5,065 bases of DNA, taken from assembly GCA_031272685.1 (NCBI GenBank), contig JAISTI010000155.1, positions 1-5,065 of the forward strand. Direction: 5' to 3'. Origin of the DNA: Propionibacteriaceae bacterium (lineage in GTDB: Bacteria; Actinomycetota; Actinomycetes; Propionibacteriales; Propionibacteriaceae). This document shows, piece after piece, positions 1 to 5,065 of this stretch (position 1 is the first letter of the stretch; every line of letters starts with the position of its first letter). The notes beneath the pieces are model-generated. The model was not told where the DNA came from. It did no database searches and was given only the letters and a program-made list of their open reading frames with translations. The position numbers and the translations under genes are program-made.

Positions 1-2
1 CC

Positions 3-869
3 GACACCGGGTTGCCGCCACTGGCCGATGCCGGGTTCGTGGAGGGCGGCATGGGCATGCCAGGGCTGGACGCGATGCTCTACCCGCTGCGGCTGTCGAC
101 TTCCGAGGGCGGCTACCCAGAGACGTACGCATCCAAGACCCGCTACGGATTCGCAGACGCGGACGCCGAGCTGGTGCTGGAAGCCGAATACCTGGACTAC
201 GCCTTCTGCTTCGAAAACGGCATCCCGGTGCGGCTGGTGGCTTCCAAGCCCGACACCATTGAAGTGATCGGCTTGGATGGGGAAGTCTCGCTGTCCATCC
301 CGGCCGAGCCGCGCGAATACCTCGGCTGCCACGAGAACGCGCAAATCCTGTATTACAACAGCGGCGAAGGGATAGTGGACAAGCGGGACAGCTACGACAT
401 CGAGACTGGCGAGTTGCTGAAATCCGAAGGCGGTTTCGAGTGGGGGGACGCGGCGCACCCGCCCTGGCCGGCCGAAGCCGACCCTGCCACCGGGCAGCCC
501 GAACCGCCGGCAGGCTTCTTCTATGAGGCCGAGGGGGACGCTTTCGCCTTGGACGCCACCGGAAAGCGCGCCTGGCTGGCCGCCTCCGGCGCCGCCGTGG
601 ATGTGCCGGAAGGGTACCTCGCCGAAAGCGCGGCGGGCGGATTCCTCAAGCTGGTCTCCAAAGCGAGTCTCCCTCCAATAATCCTGGATTCACAAGGGAT
701 GCTGACGGAATTCAGCTCGCTTTCCGAGCTGGCGGTCGTGAGCTTCGACTCCGGCGAGAATTTCGCGGTGCCCTATCTGCAAGCCGAGTCCGCCAGCCAC
801 ATCGGCTTCATCGACGTCGAGGGCCAATGGCACTACCGGCAGGCGAAACGCCTGAGCCTGGAGGATTGA
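3..869 (+). CDS. WG-repeat-like protein, 5'-truncated by window edge
   Basis: The reading frame is already open at the left edge (GAC ACC GGG precede the first possible TTG start at 12), so this is the C-terminal part, about 288 residues, of a longer protein. A segment at 144-239 reads YGF-D-x-D-x-E-L-V-L-E-x-x-Y...F-E-N-G, matching the WG beta-repeat pattern (GyID..Gk.vi...Y.....F..G). The last 23 residues (from 798) start HIGFIDVEGQW, a second repeat-like unit. The part between them is more divergent. The visible protein is rich in Asp and Glu and has no transmembrane segment; any signal peptide or anchor would lie upstream. WG repeats form beta-rich modules with no assigned enzymatic activity, so the function is unknown. 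The stop codon overlaps the start of the downstream lipoprotein gene, which suggests the two products work together. A surface or exported location is inferred from that partner only. Confidence 0.75.
   Translation, partial: DTGLPPLADAGFVEGGMGMPGLDAMLYPLRLSTSEGGYPETYASKTRYGFADADAELVLEAEYLDYAFCFENGIPVRLVASKPDTIEVIGLDGEVSLSIPAEPREYLGCHENAQILYYNSGEGIVDKRDSYDIETGELLKSEGGFEWGDAAHPPWPAEADPATGQPEPPAGFFYEAEGDAFALDATGKRAWLAASGAAVDVPEGYLAESAAGGFLKLVSKASLPPIILDSQGMLTEFSSLSELAVVSFDSGENFAVPYLQAESASHIGFIDVEGQWHYRQAKRLSLED
860..864 (+). promoter_or_regulatory. Shine-Dalgarno GGAGG that fixes the lipoprotein start
   Basis: GGAGG lies inside the last codons of the WG-repeat gene, four bases before the ATG at 869. 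It supports 869 over the upstream in-frame candidate at 827. The ATG shares its A with the preceding TGA stop (TGATG), an arrangement typical of translational coupling. Confidence 0.7.
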
Positions 870-1873
870 TGAGACACTTCCCGCTCCCGCTGGCGCTGGC
901 CCTGGCATTGGCCGGCTGCGCCACCGTCTCCCCCACCGACAACCCAGCCCCCACCGCGCCCAGCCCGTCCGCCACCGCAACCGCCACGGCCAGCCCGCAG
1001 CCCAGCCCGTCCGCCACCCAGTTCGCCGTTCCCGCCGACCAGTTCCCGAAACTGGACGGCTCCACCGCTAACCTGCCGCTGGGCTCGCTGCTGCTGCAAC
1101 TGGGCGGCGTGCCCAAAGCGCAAGCCGACAACCTGGCCTTCTCGAAGACCCAAGCCGCATACCTTGAGCTGGCAAGCTCCTACTACTTCTGGAGGGACAA
1201 CCAAGAACCCGACCCGGACGACCCGGATGCCGAGCCGGTGGAGTGGCCGTCCACGCTGCTGCTCGTCTACGAGCCGGACGAGGAAACCCGCGAGTCAATC
1301 TCCGACGTGCCTTTGGAATTCCACCCCATCGGCCGGGACGCGCTGGTGTTCATCGCCAACGAGTCGAACCCGGTCGAATCGCTCACCCCAGACCAGCTGC
1401 TCGGCATCTACACCGGCAAAATCAAGAACTGGAAGAAGCTCGGCGGGCCAGACGTGGCGATCACCGCGTACCAGCGTCCGGAGGACTCCGGGTCGGGGGC
1501 GCTGATGCGCAAATTCGTCATGGGCGCCAAGAAGCTGGCCGAAGCCCCCACCGAGCTGGTCACCGAGTCAATGGGCGGGCTGGTGGACGGCGTGGCCAAC
1601 TACGCCAACGAAGGCAGCGCTATCGGCTATTCCGTCTTCTACTACGTCTCGCAGATGTATGACATGCCCGGCTTGAAGCTGCTGCAGGTGGGCGGCGTCG
1701 CCCCGTCGAACGAGACCATCGCCGCTGGGGAGTATCCGTACGTCAATGATTTCTACGCGGTGATTCTCGCCGGCGAGCCGGAGGACAGCCCGGCCCGCCA
1801 GCTTGTCGAATACCTGGAATCGGCTGACGGCAAAGCGCTGATTGCCGAGGCCGGGTACGTGCCGCTGCCCTGA
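869..1873 (+). CDS. PstS-like solute-binding lipoprotein
   Basis: A 334-residue protein. The ATG at 869 is chosen because it has a GGAGG and directly yields a short lipoprotein signal: R2 H3, a Leu/Ala core, and lipobox L14-A15-G16-C17. Residue C17 would be lipidated, anchoring the protein outside the membrane. A Pro/Thr/Ser/Ala-rich tether follows (about 18-50). The rest is a type-II periplasmic-binding domain of the PstS-like family (PBP_like): DGST at 63-66 as the first ligand loop, FHPIGRDALVF from 151, SNPV at 166-169, then LTPDQLLGIYTGKIKNW. YQRPEDSGSG at 201-210 stands where classical PstS has an R-x-SGSGT loop. The YQRP-E-x-SGS form, MGGL, GYSVFYY and the ending AGYVPLP resemble a variant I associate with Firmicutes. 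Phosphate is the family ligand but is not demonstrated here. No pstC, pstA or pstB is in view, so a sensing or scavenging role is also possible. Confidence 0.85.
   Translation: MRHFPLPLALALALAGCATVSPTDNPAPTAPSPSATATATASPQPSPSATQFAVPADQFPKLDGSTANLPLGSLLLQLGGVPKAQADNLAFSKTQAAYLELASSYYFWRDNQEPDPDDPDAEPVEWPSTLLLVYEPDEETRESISDVPLEFHPIGRDALVFIANESNPVESLTPDQLLGIYTGKIKNWKKLGGPDVAITAYQRPEDSGSGALMRKFVMGAKKLAEAPTELVTESMGGLVDGVANYANEGSAIGYSVFYYVSQMYDMPGLKLLQVGGVAPSNETIAAGEYPYVNDFYAVILAGEPEDSPARQLVEYLESADGKALIAEAGYVPLP
958..1018 (+). repeat. 19-bp direct repeat in the lipoprotein tether
   Basis: A perfect 19-base unit starting GCCCAGCCCGTCC occurs at 958-976 and again at 1000-1018. The period is 42 bases, so the copies are in frame and both encode PSPSAT. 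The repeat lies wholly in the Pro/Ser/Thr/Ala linker between the lipid anchor and the binding domain, where a change in length in multiples of three would be tolerated. Confidence 0.8.
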
Positions 1874-1888
1874 CTTGACTGGACCGGA

Positions 1889-2743
1889 TCAGACGGCGAG
1901 TTCTTGCCCGGTCAGCCGCCGGTAGGCGTCGAGGTAGCGCTCGCGGGTGGCGGCCACCACTTCCGGCGGCAGCGGCGGCGGCGGGGTGTCGGATGCCTTG
2001 TCCCAGCCGGATTCTTTGCTGAGCCAGTCGCGCACGTACTGCTTGTCGAAGGACGGCTGCGGCCCGCCGGGCGCCCAGAGGGCGGCGTCCCAGAAGCGCG
2101 AGGAATCCGGGGTGAGCACCTCGTCGGCCAGCACCAGGGTGCCGTCGGGGCGCAGGCCGAATTCGAATTTGGTGTCGGCCAGGATGATGCCGCGCTCGCG
2201 GGCCAGCTCCTCGGCCTTGGTGTAAACCGCCAGCGCGGCTTCCCGCACCCGCCCGGCCAGCTCCGCCCCGATTGAATCGGCCAGCGTCTCGAAGCTGATG
2301 TTTTCGTCATGCTCGCCCAGCTCGGCCTTGGTGGACGGGGTGAAGATGGCTTCGGGGAGCCGGGAGCCGTCGGTGAGCCCGTCCGGCAGCGGGATGCCGC
2401 ACACCGTCTTGGCCTGCCGGTATTCGGCCAAGCCGGAGCCGGTGAGGTAGCCGCGCACAATGGCCTCCACCGGCACCATCTGGAGCTCTTCCACGATCAC
2501 GCCGCGCCCGGCGAACTCGGCGGGCACATAGGCGGAAAGCACATGGTTCGCCACCACGTCGGAAAGCTGCTCGAACCACCACAGCGAAAGCTGGGTGAGC
2601 ACCTTGCCCTTGTCGGGGATCGGGGTGTCGAGCACAAAGTCGAACGCGGAAATGTTGTCCGTCGCCACCATGAGGATTTCCCCAGGGCCATACCGGTACA
2701 GCCGGCGCACCTTGCCGGAGTGGATGAGTTCCAAATCAGTCAT
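1889..2743 (-). CDS. purC: Phosphoribosylaminoimidazole-succinocarboxamide (SAICAR) synthase
   Basis: Cytosolic enzyme of de novo purine synthesis (EC 6.3.2.6) that joins CAIR and aspartate with ATP to give SAICAR. The 284 residues carry the full family pattern: SGKVR at 9-13 (nucleotide loop), ATDNISAFD at 27-35, IPDKGKVLT at 42-50, VEAIVRGYLTGSG at 92-104, FTPSTKAELGEHDENISF at 134-151, the signature DTKFEFG at 190-196 and DEVLTPDSSR at 207-216. The length and the C-terminal FDKQYVRDWL and PPPPLP segments fit the long mycobacterial/fungal form rather than the roughly 237-residue E. coli form. The ATG at 2743 is the earliest possible start, because an in-frame TAG lies nine bases upstream (2755-2753). 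No Shine-Dalgarno is present, and a TAGAAT box suggests a leaderless message. No other pur gene is in the window. Its end faces the lipoprotein gene with a 15-base gap. Confidence 0.97.
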   Translation of the reverse strand: MTDLELIHSGKVRRLYRYGPGEILMVATDNISAFDFVLDTPIPDKGKVLTQLSLWWFEQLSDVVANHVLSAYVPAEFAGRGVIVEELQMVPVEAIVRGYLTGSGLAEYRQAKTVCGIPLPDGLTDGSRLPEAIFTPSTKAELGEHDENISFETLADSIGAELAGRVREAALAVYTKAEELARERGIILADTKFEFGLRPDGTLVLADEVLTPDSSRFWDAALWAPGGPQPSFDKQYVRDWLSKESGWDKASDTPPPPLPPEVVAATRERYLDAYRRLTGQELAV

Positions 2744-2755
2744 GCCCGCATTCTA
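2744..2755 (-). promoter_or_regulatory. Predicted leaderless promoter of purC (-10 TAGAAT)
   Basis: On the minus strand TAGAAT occupies 2755-2750 and six bases (GCGGGC) separate it from the ATG. A transcript starting at the normal distance would begin at or next to the A of the start codon. The spacer holds no Shine-Dalgarno. No convincing -35 is visible at 16-19 bases, which is common for this promoter class in actinobacteria. Confidence 0.55.
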
Positions 2756-2846
2756 TGGGTATGGGTTGGCGGCCGGGTATCGAAGCATCTCGCCGCCGCC
2801 GGAGGCTTTCGGGGAATACTCTGCCGGGAGTGGAGTCGCGGATGTG

Positions 2847-2871
2847 CGCAGGTGGGTCTGCGGAATCGCAG
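2847..2871 (-). other. Two mutually exclusive small hairpins after ychF
   Basis: Starting three bases after the ychF stop codon, the minus strand reads CTGCG (2871-2867), ATTC, CGCAG (2862-2858), ACCCAC, CTGCG (2851-2847). The central CGCAG can pair with either flanking CTGCG, giving a 5-bp stem with a 4-base loop or one with a 6-base loop. No T-tract follows, so it is not a canonical intrinsic terminator. It could be a weak 3'-end structure of ychF mRNA or chance in GC-rich DNA. Confidence 0.25.
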
Positions 2872-2873
2872 GA

Positions 2874-3947
2874 TCACACGTTGAAGCGGAATTCGACGAC
2901 GTCGCCGTCTTGCACCACGTAGTCTTTGCCCTCAATGCGGACTTTGCCGGCGGCGCGGGCCTCGGACATGCCGCCGAGGCGAACCAGGTCGGCGTAAGCG
3001 ACCACCTCGGCCTTGATGAAGCCTTTCTGGAAATCGGTGTGGATTACCCCGGCCGCCTCGGGGGCCGTCCAGCCTTTGTGGATTGTCCAGGCGCGGGATT
3101 CCTTCGGGCCGGCCGTGAGGAAACTCTGCAGGCCCAGGGTGTCATAGCCCACCCGGGCGAGCGCGTCCAGGCCGGATTCGGCGATGCCCATCTCGGTAAG
3201 GAACTCCTTGGCCTCATCCGGCTCCAAATCCACCAGCTCGGATTCGATTTTCGCGTCCAGGAAGATGGCCTCGGCGGGGGCGACCACCTCGCGCAGCCTG
3301 GCTTTGAACGCCTCGTCGGCCAGATCGCCGGAGTCGCAGTTGAAGACGTAGAGGTACGGCTTGGCCGTCAGCAGGAACAGGTCACGCAATTCGGCGGTGT
3401 CGAGCCCGGCCTGGTAGACGCCCTGGCCGGAATCCAGCACCTGCTGGGCAGCGAGCATGGCCTGCAGATATGGCTGCCGCTCCTTCTTGATTCGGGCTTC
3501 TTTCTCTACTTTCGGCAGCGCCTTCTCGATGGTCTGCAGGTCGGCGAGGATCAGCTCGGTGCGAATGGTTTCGATGTCGTTGCCGGGGTTGACGCCGCCG
3601 TCCACATGCGTCACGTCCGGGTCATTGAACACCCTTGTCACCTGGCAAATCGCGTCGGATTCGCGGATGTGGGAAAGGAAGGCGTTGCCCATCCCCTCGC
3701 CTTGCGAAGCGCCTTTCACGATGCCGGCGATGTCCACGAACTCCACGGTGGCCTCGACGATACGCGCCGAATGGAACATGTCGGAGAGCACCTGCAGCCG
3801 GGCGTCCGGCACCCCGACGACCCCATGGTTCGGCTCGATCGTCGCGAACGGGTAATTGGCGGCCAGCACGTTGTTGCGGGTGAGGGCGTTGAACAGGGTG
3901 GACTTGCCCGCGTTGGGCAGGCCGACGATTCCGATGGTGAGTGCCAC
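2874..3947 (-). CDS. ychF: Redox-regulated ribosome-associated ATPase YchF (OLA1 family)
   Basis: A 357-residue Obg-family P-loop NTPase that binds ribosomes; it is nearly universal and full length here. Motifs: G1 GLPNAGKST at 9-17, the FATIEPN switch region at 34-40, G3 DIAG at 72-75 followed by hydrophobic I76 V77 instead of the usual Gln (the HAS-NTPase hallmark), then KGASQGEGMGN. H114 aligns with His114, reported as catalytic in E. coli YchF. A helical, coiled-coil-like stretch spans about 134-174, and a C-terminal TGS domain spans about 275-357, ending EFRFNV. One oddity: the adenine-specificity motif NxxE (NVNE in E. coli) reads N203-C-D-S206, so the Glu is Ser. The start is GTG at 3947, the earliest in frame because a TAG lies nine bases upstream; homologues also begin just before GIVGLPN. 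It lies between mtnP and purC on the same strand with its own predicted promoter. Confidence 0.97.
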   Translation of the reverse strand: MALTIGIVGLPNAGKSTLFNALTRNNVLAANYPFATIEPNHGVVGVPDARLQVLSDMFHSARIVEATVEFVDIAGIVKGASQGEGMGNAFLSHIRESDAICQVTRVFNDPDVTHVDGGVNPGNDIETIRTELILADLQTIEKALPKVEKEARIKKERQPYLQAMLAAQQVLDSGQGVYQAGLDTAELRDLFLLTAKPYLYVFNCDSGDLADEAFKARLREVVAPAEAIFLDAKIESELVDLEPDEAKEFLTEMGIAESGLDALARVGYDTLGLQSFLTAGPKESRAWTIHKGWTAPEAAGVIHTDFQKGFIKAEVVAYADLVRLGGMSEARAAGKVRIEGKDYVVQDGDVVEFRFNV

Positions 3948-3959
3948 GGCCTCAGCCTA
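3948..3959 (-). promoter_or_regulatory. Predicted leaderless promoter of ychF (-10 TAGGCT)
   Basis: On the minus strand TAGGCT lies at 3959-3954, followed by six bases (GAGGCC) and the GTG start at 3947. The TAG of the box is also the in-frame stop that rules out a longer protein. The layout is the same as at purC. No consensus -35 is seen at the correct distance, and no Shine-Dalgarno fits between box and start. Confidence 0.5.
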
Positions 3960-3995
3960 GCCCAGTGTTCTGGCCGCCCGCCGTCTGCGGGAATG

Positions 3996-4817
3996 TCAAG
4001 GCAGCGGCCAGGGCAGTTCCATACCGTCCAGCGCCCGGCGGCAGGGGCAGGTGGCGGTGTCGTCGGGCTCGGCGGCGGGCAGCCGCCCGATGACGTCGGC
4101 CAGCAAGTGCTTGAGCCGGGCGATGTTCGAGGAGAAGACACGCATCACCTGCTCGTGGGTGACGGGCTCCTGGCCGTCCACCCCGGCGTCGTGGTCGGTG
4201 ACCATCGAGACGGTGGCGTAGCACAGCCCCAGCTCGCGGGCGACGACCGCCTCGGGCATGCCGGTCATCCCGACGATCGCGCCGCCGGCGGCCTGGTTCG
4301 CCAAAGACTCGGCCTTGGTGGAAAAGCGCGGCCCGTTGATGACGACCATCACCCCGCCGTCCACCGCGTCCGAGCCGGCCAGCAGCGCCTGGCGCAGCCG
4401 AGGGCAGTACGGCTCGGCGAACTGCGCGTGGATCACTTTGCCGGAGCCCTCGTAGATGGAATGGGCGCGGCCGTAGGTGCGGTCGATGATCTGGTCGGGG
4501 ACGACGAACGTGCCAGGGTGAAGCTCGGGACGCAGCGATCCGACGGCGCAGGGGCCCAGCACCCGGCGCACGCCGACGCTGCGCAGCGCCCATAGGTTGG
4601 CCCGGTAATTCAGCTTGTGCGGCTCGTATTCGTGGTGGCGGCCATGGCGCGGCAGAAACGCCACCGGCACCCCGGAAACCTCCCCCACGCTCACCGGCGC
4701 GCTCGGCGGCCCGAACGGGGTTTCCACCTCCAAGTCGACCACGTCTGCCCGGTCTTCCCCACCGATGAACTCGTAAAACCCAGATCCGCCGATTACGCCA
4801 ATCTCCGCTTTGGCCAT
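3996..4817 (-). CDS. mtnP: S-methyl-5'-thioadenosine phosphorylase (purine nucleoside phosphorylase family)
   Basis: A 273-residue cytosolic phosphorylase of the MTAP/PNP trimeric family. It splits methylthioadenosine, or a related purine nucleoside, with phosphate into free base and a ribose-1-phosphate derivative for salvage. Motifs in order: GGSGFY at 10-15 (phosphate loop), PRHGRHH at 56-62, NYRANLWAL at 70-78, CAVGSLRPE at 90-98, DQIIDRTYGR at 108-117, AEPYCP at 134-139, INGPRFSTKAES at 160-171, MTGMPE at 184-189 and TDHD at 207-210. D208 and D210 align with human MTAP Asp220 and Asp222, which contact the 6-amino group, so an adenine-type substrate is favoured over guanosine or inosine. 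C90 replaces the human Thr93. The tail carries a CPC motif before ALDGMELPWPLP. The ATG at 4817 follows GGGAGG by four bases. No other methionine-salvage genes are visible. Choosing between MTA, adenosine and methylthioinosine needs biochemical data. Confidence 0.9.
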   Translation of the reverse strand: MAKAEIGVIGGSGFYEFIGGEDRADVVDLEVETPFGPPSAPVSVGEVSGVPVAFLPRHGRHHEYEPHKLNYRANLWALRSVGVRRVLGPCAVGSLRPELHPGTFVVPDQIIDRTYGRAHSIYEGSGKVIHAQFAEPYCPRLRQALLAGSDAVDGGVMVVINGPRFSTKAESLANQAAGGAIVGMTGMPEAVVARELGLCYATVSMVTDHDAGVDGQEPVTHEQVMRVFSSNIARLKHLLADVIGRLPAAEPDDTATCPCRRALDGMELPWPLP

Positions 4818-4821
4818 TTCG

Positions 4822-4827
4822 CCTCCC
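4822..4827 (-). promoter_or_regulatory. Shine-Dalgarno GGGAGG of mtnP
   Basis: GGGAGG on the minus strand, four bases before the ATG at 4817. It supports this start and contrasts with the next two genes on the strand, which have no such site. Confidence 0.75.
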
Positions 4828-4860
4828 GCCTTCGCGTGTCACGCCGCACGCTTCGTGGCC

Positions 4861-4866
4861 ATCCTA
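4861..4866 (-). promoter_or_regulatory. Possible -10 box (TAGGAT) for mtnP
   Basis: TAGGAT on the minus strand lies 43 bases before the mtnP ATG. It would give a leader of roughly 36 bases containing the GGGAGG. It resembles the boxes before ychF and purC, but no recognisable -35 stands 16-19 bases upstream, so this is tentative. Confidence 0.3.
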
Positions 4867-4891
4867 ATGAATGGCTACGTCCGCAGATTCA

Positions 4892-4945
4892 CGAACCCGC
4901 GACGATGACCACTTCGTGTCAGCTTTCAGCTTCCCATCGGGTTCG
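4892..4945 (-). repeat. Inverted repeat enclosing two small hairpins
   Basis: Perfect 8-base arms CGAACCCG (4892-4899) and CGGGTTCG (4938-4945) enclose two adjacent palindromes. One is AGCT-TTC-AGCT at 4921-4931. The other is at 4907-4920 (plus strand GACCAC-TTC-GTGTC), a 5-bp stem with one bulged C. On the minus strand both hairpins have GAA loops. The element begins two bases after the stop of the right-edge gene and ends before the possible mtnP promoter, so it could be a terminator-like structure, a structured leader or a protein-binding site. No T-tract follows. Confidence 0.45.
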
Positions 4946-4947
4946 CG

Positions 4948-5065
4948 TCAGGTTCTTAGTTGGTGGGTGCCGTTGGGGGTGGTTTGGAATTTTTGGCCCC
5001 AGCCGGTGGTCCATTGGTATATGCCGGGGTGGGGTTGTCCGAGTTTCCAGCCTTTGGCGTGGGTT
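4948..5065 (-). CDS. C-terminal end of a possible DUF222/HNH-endonuclease-type protein, partial
   Basis: On the minus strand a frame open at the right edge runs 38 codons to TGA at 4950-4948. It reads T-H-A-K-G-W...PHPGIYQWTTGWGQKF and ends PNGTHQLRT. The order H-x-K-G-W, then P-G-x-Y-x-W-T-T-x-x-G, then a Thr/Pro end resembles the C-terminal tail of actinobacterial DUF222/HNH proteins (the group that includes the REP13E12 elements), where a WTTP-x-G-R-x-Y segment closes the protein. The HNH catalytic motif would lie outside the window, so neither family nor activity can be confirmed. Codon use differs from the neighbours: the coding strand is rich in C and A and uses ATA, CTA, AGA and GGA, which are rare in the other genes. 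That may reflect horizontal transfer or the usual bias of this family. A low-complexity ORF of another family is possible. Confidence 0.5.
   Translation of the reverse strand, partial: THAKGWKLGQPHPGIYQWTTGWGQKFQTTPNGTHQLRT

Noticed and set aside
827..871. Longer start for the lipoprotein gene at 827
   Set aside because: It would add 14 residues before the signal peptide and has no suitable Shine-Dalgarno; the ATG at 869 has GGAGG and gives a proper lipobox.
1243..1662. Arg-rich 139-codon frame inside the lipoprotein gene
   Set aside because: Out-of-frame shadow of a clearly coding binding-domain sequence; low-complexity Arg/Gly/His composition.
1882..1913. Possible terminator stem GACCGG/CCGGTC at the convergent gene ends
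   Set aside because: Only six base pairs around a 20-base loop, reaching into purC and lacking a T-tract; expected by chance in GC-rich DNA.
2768..2797. GGCGGC/GCCGCC inverted repeat upstream of purC
   Set aside because: Simple GC-repeat sequence with an 18-base loop and several equivalent registers; no support as a riboswitch or operator.
3994..3999. Perfect TTGACA on the minus strand upstream of ychF
   Set aside because: It overlaps the mtnP stop codon and lies 34 bases from the TAGGCT box, too far for a -35; no -10-like hexamer stands 16-19 bases downstream.
2595..4595. 666-codon open frame on the plus strand, antisense to mtnP, ychF and the start of purC
   Set aside because: It lies opposite three well-supported genes, matches no family I recognise, and is explained by GC-rich codon bias that leaves the antisense frame free of stops.
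4885..4905. tRNA T-arm-like GGTTCG
   Set aside because: The flanking bases do not form a 5-bp T-stem and no acceptor or anticodon arms are found.

Overview
The window is GC-rich throughout, with codons that mostly end in G or C. Its gene content points to a high-GC Gram-positive bacterium (Actinomycetota): a long-form PurC of the mycobacterial kind, an actinobacterial-looking MTA phosphorylase, a YchF close to actinobacterial versions, start codons directly preceded by TANNNT boxes, and a fragment resembling the end of a DUF222/HNH-type protein. I cannot place it below phylum from sequence alone.

Layout. Positions 1-1873, plus strand: the 3' part of a WG-repeat-like protein, overlapping by one base (TGATG) a lipoprotein with a PstS-like solute-binding domain. 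Positions 1889-4817, minus strand: three housekeeping genes, transcribed right to left. They are an S-methyl-5'-thioadenosine phosphorylase family gene (mtnP), the universal NTPase gene ychF, and the purine-synthesis gene purC. Positions 4948-5065, minus strand: the last 38 codons of a gene that continues beyond the right edge. The lipoprotein gene and purC converge with only 15 bases between their stop codons. No gene-free stretch exceeds about 130 bases.

How the genes fit together. The two plus-strand genes look translationally coupled and probably act at the cell surface. No ABC permease or ATPase gene is visible beside them, so the binding protein is an orphan within this window. The minus-strand genes share a direction but appear separately promoted. 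ychF and purC each have a TAGNNT box ending six bases before the start codon, an in-frame TAG nine bases upstream and no Shine-Dalgarno, which indicates leaderless transcripts. mtnP instead has a good GGGAGG. PurC (de novo purine synthesis) and MtnP (purine and methylthio salvage) are metabolically related, but nothing shows co-regulation.

No clearly new multi-gene system is visible. The points most worth a second look are the WG-repeat/orphan binding-lipoprotein pair, a YchF whose NxxE nucleotide-specificity motif reads NCDS, the paired leaderless promoters, and a nested inverted-repeat structure at 4892-4945.
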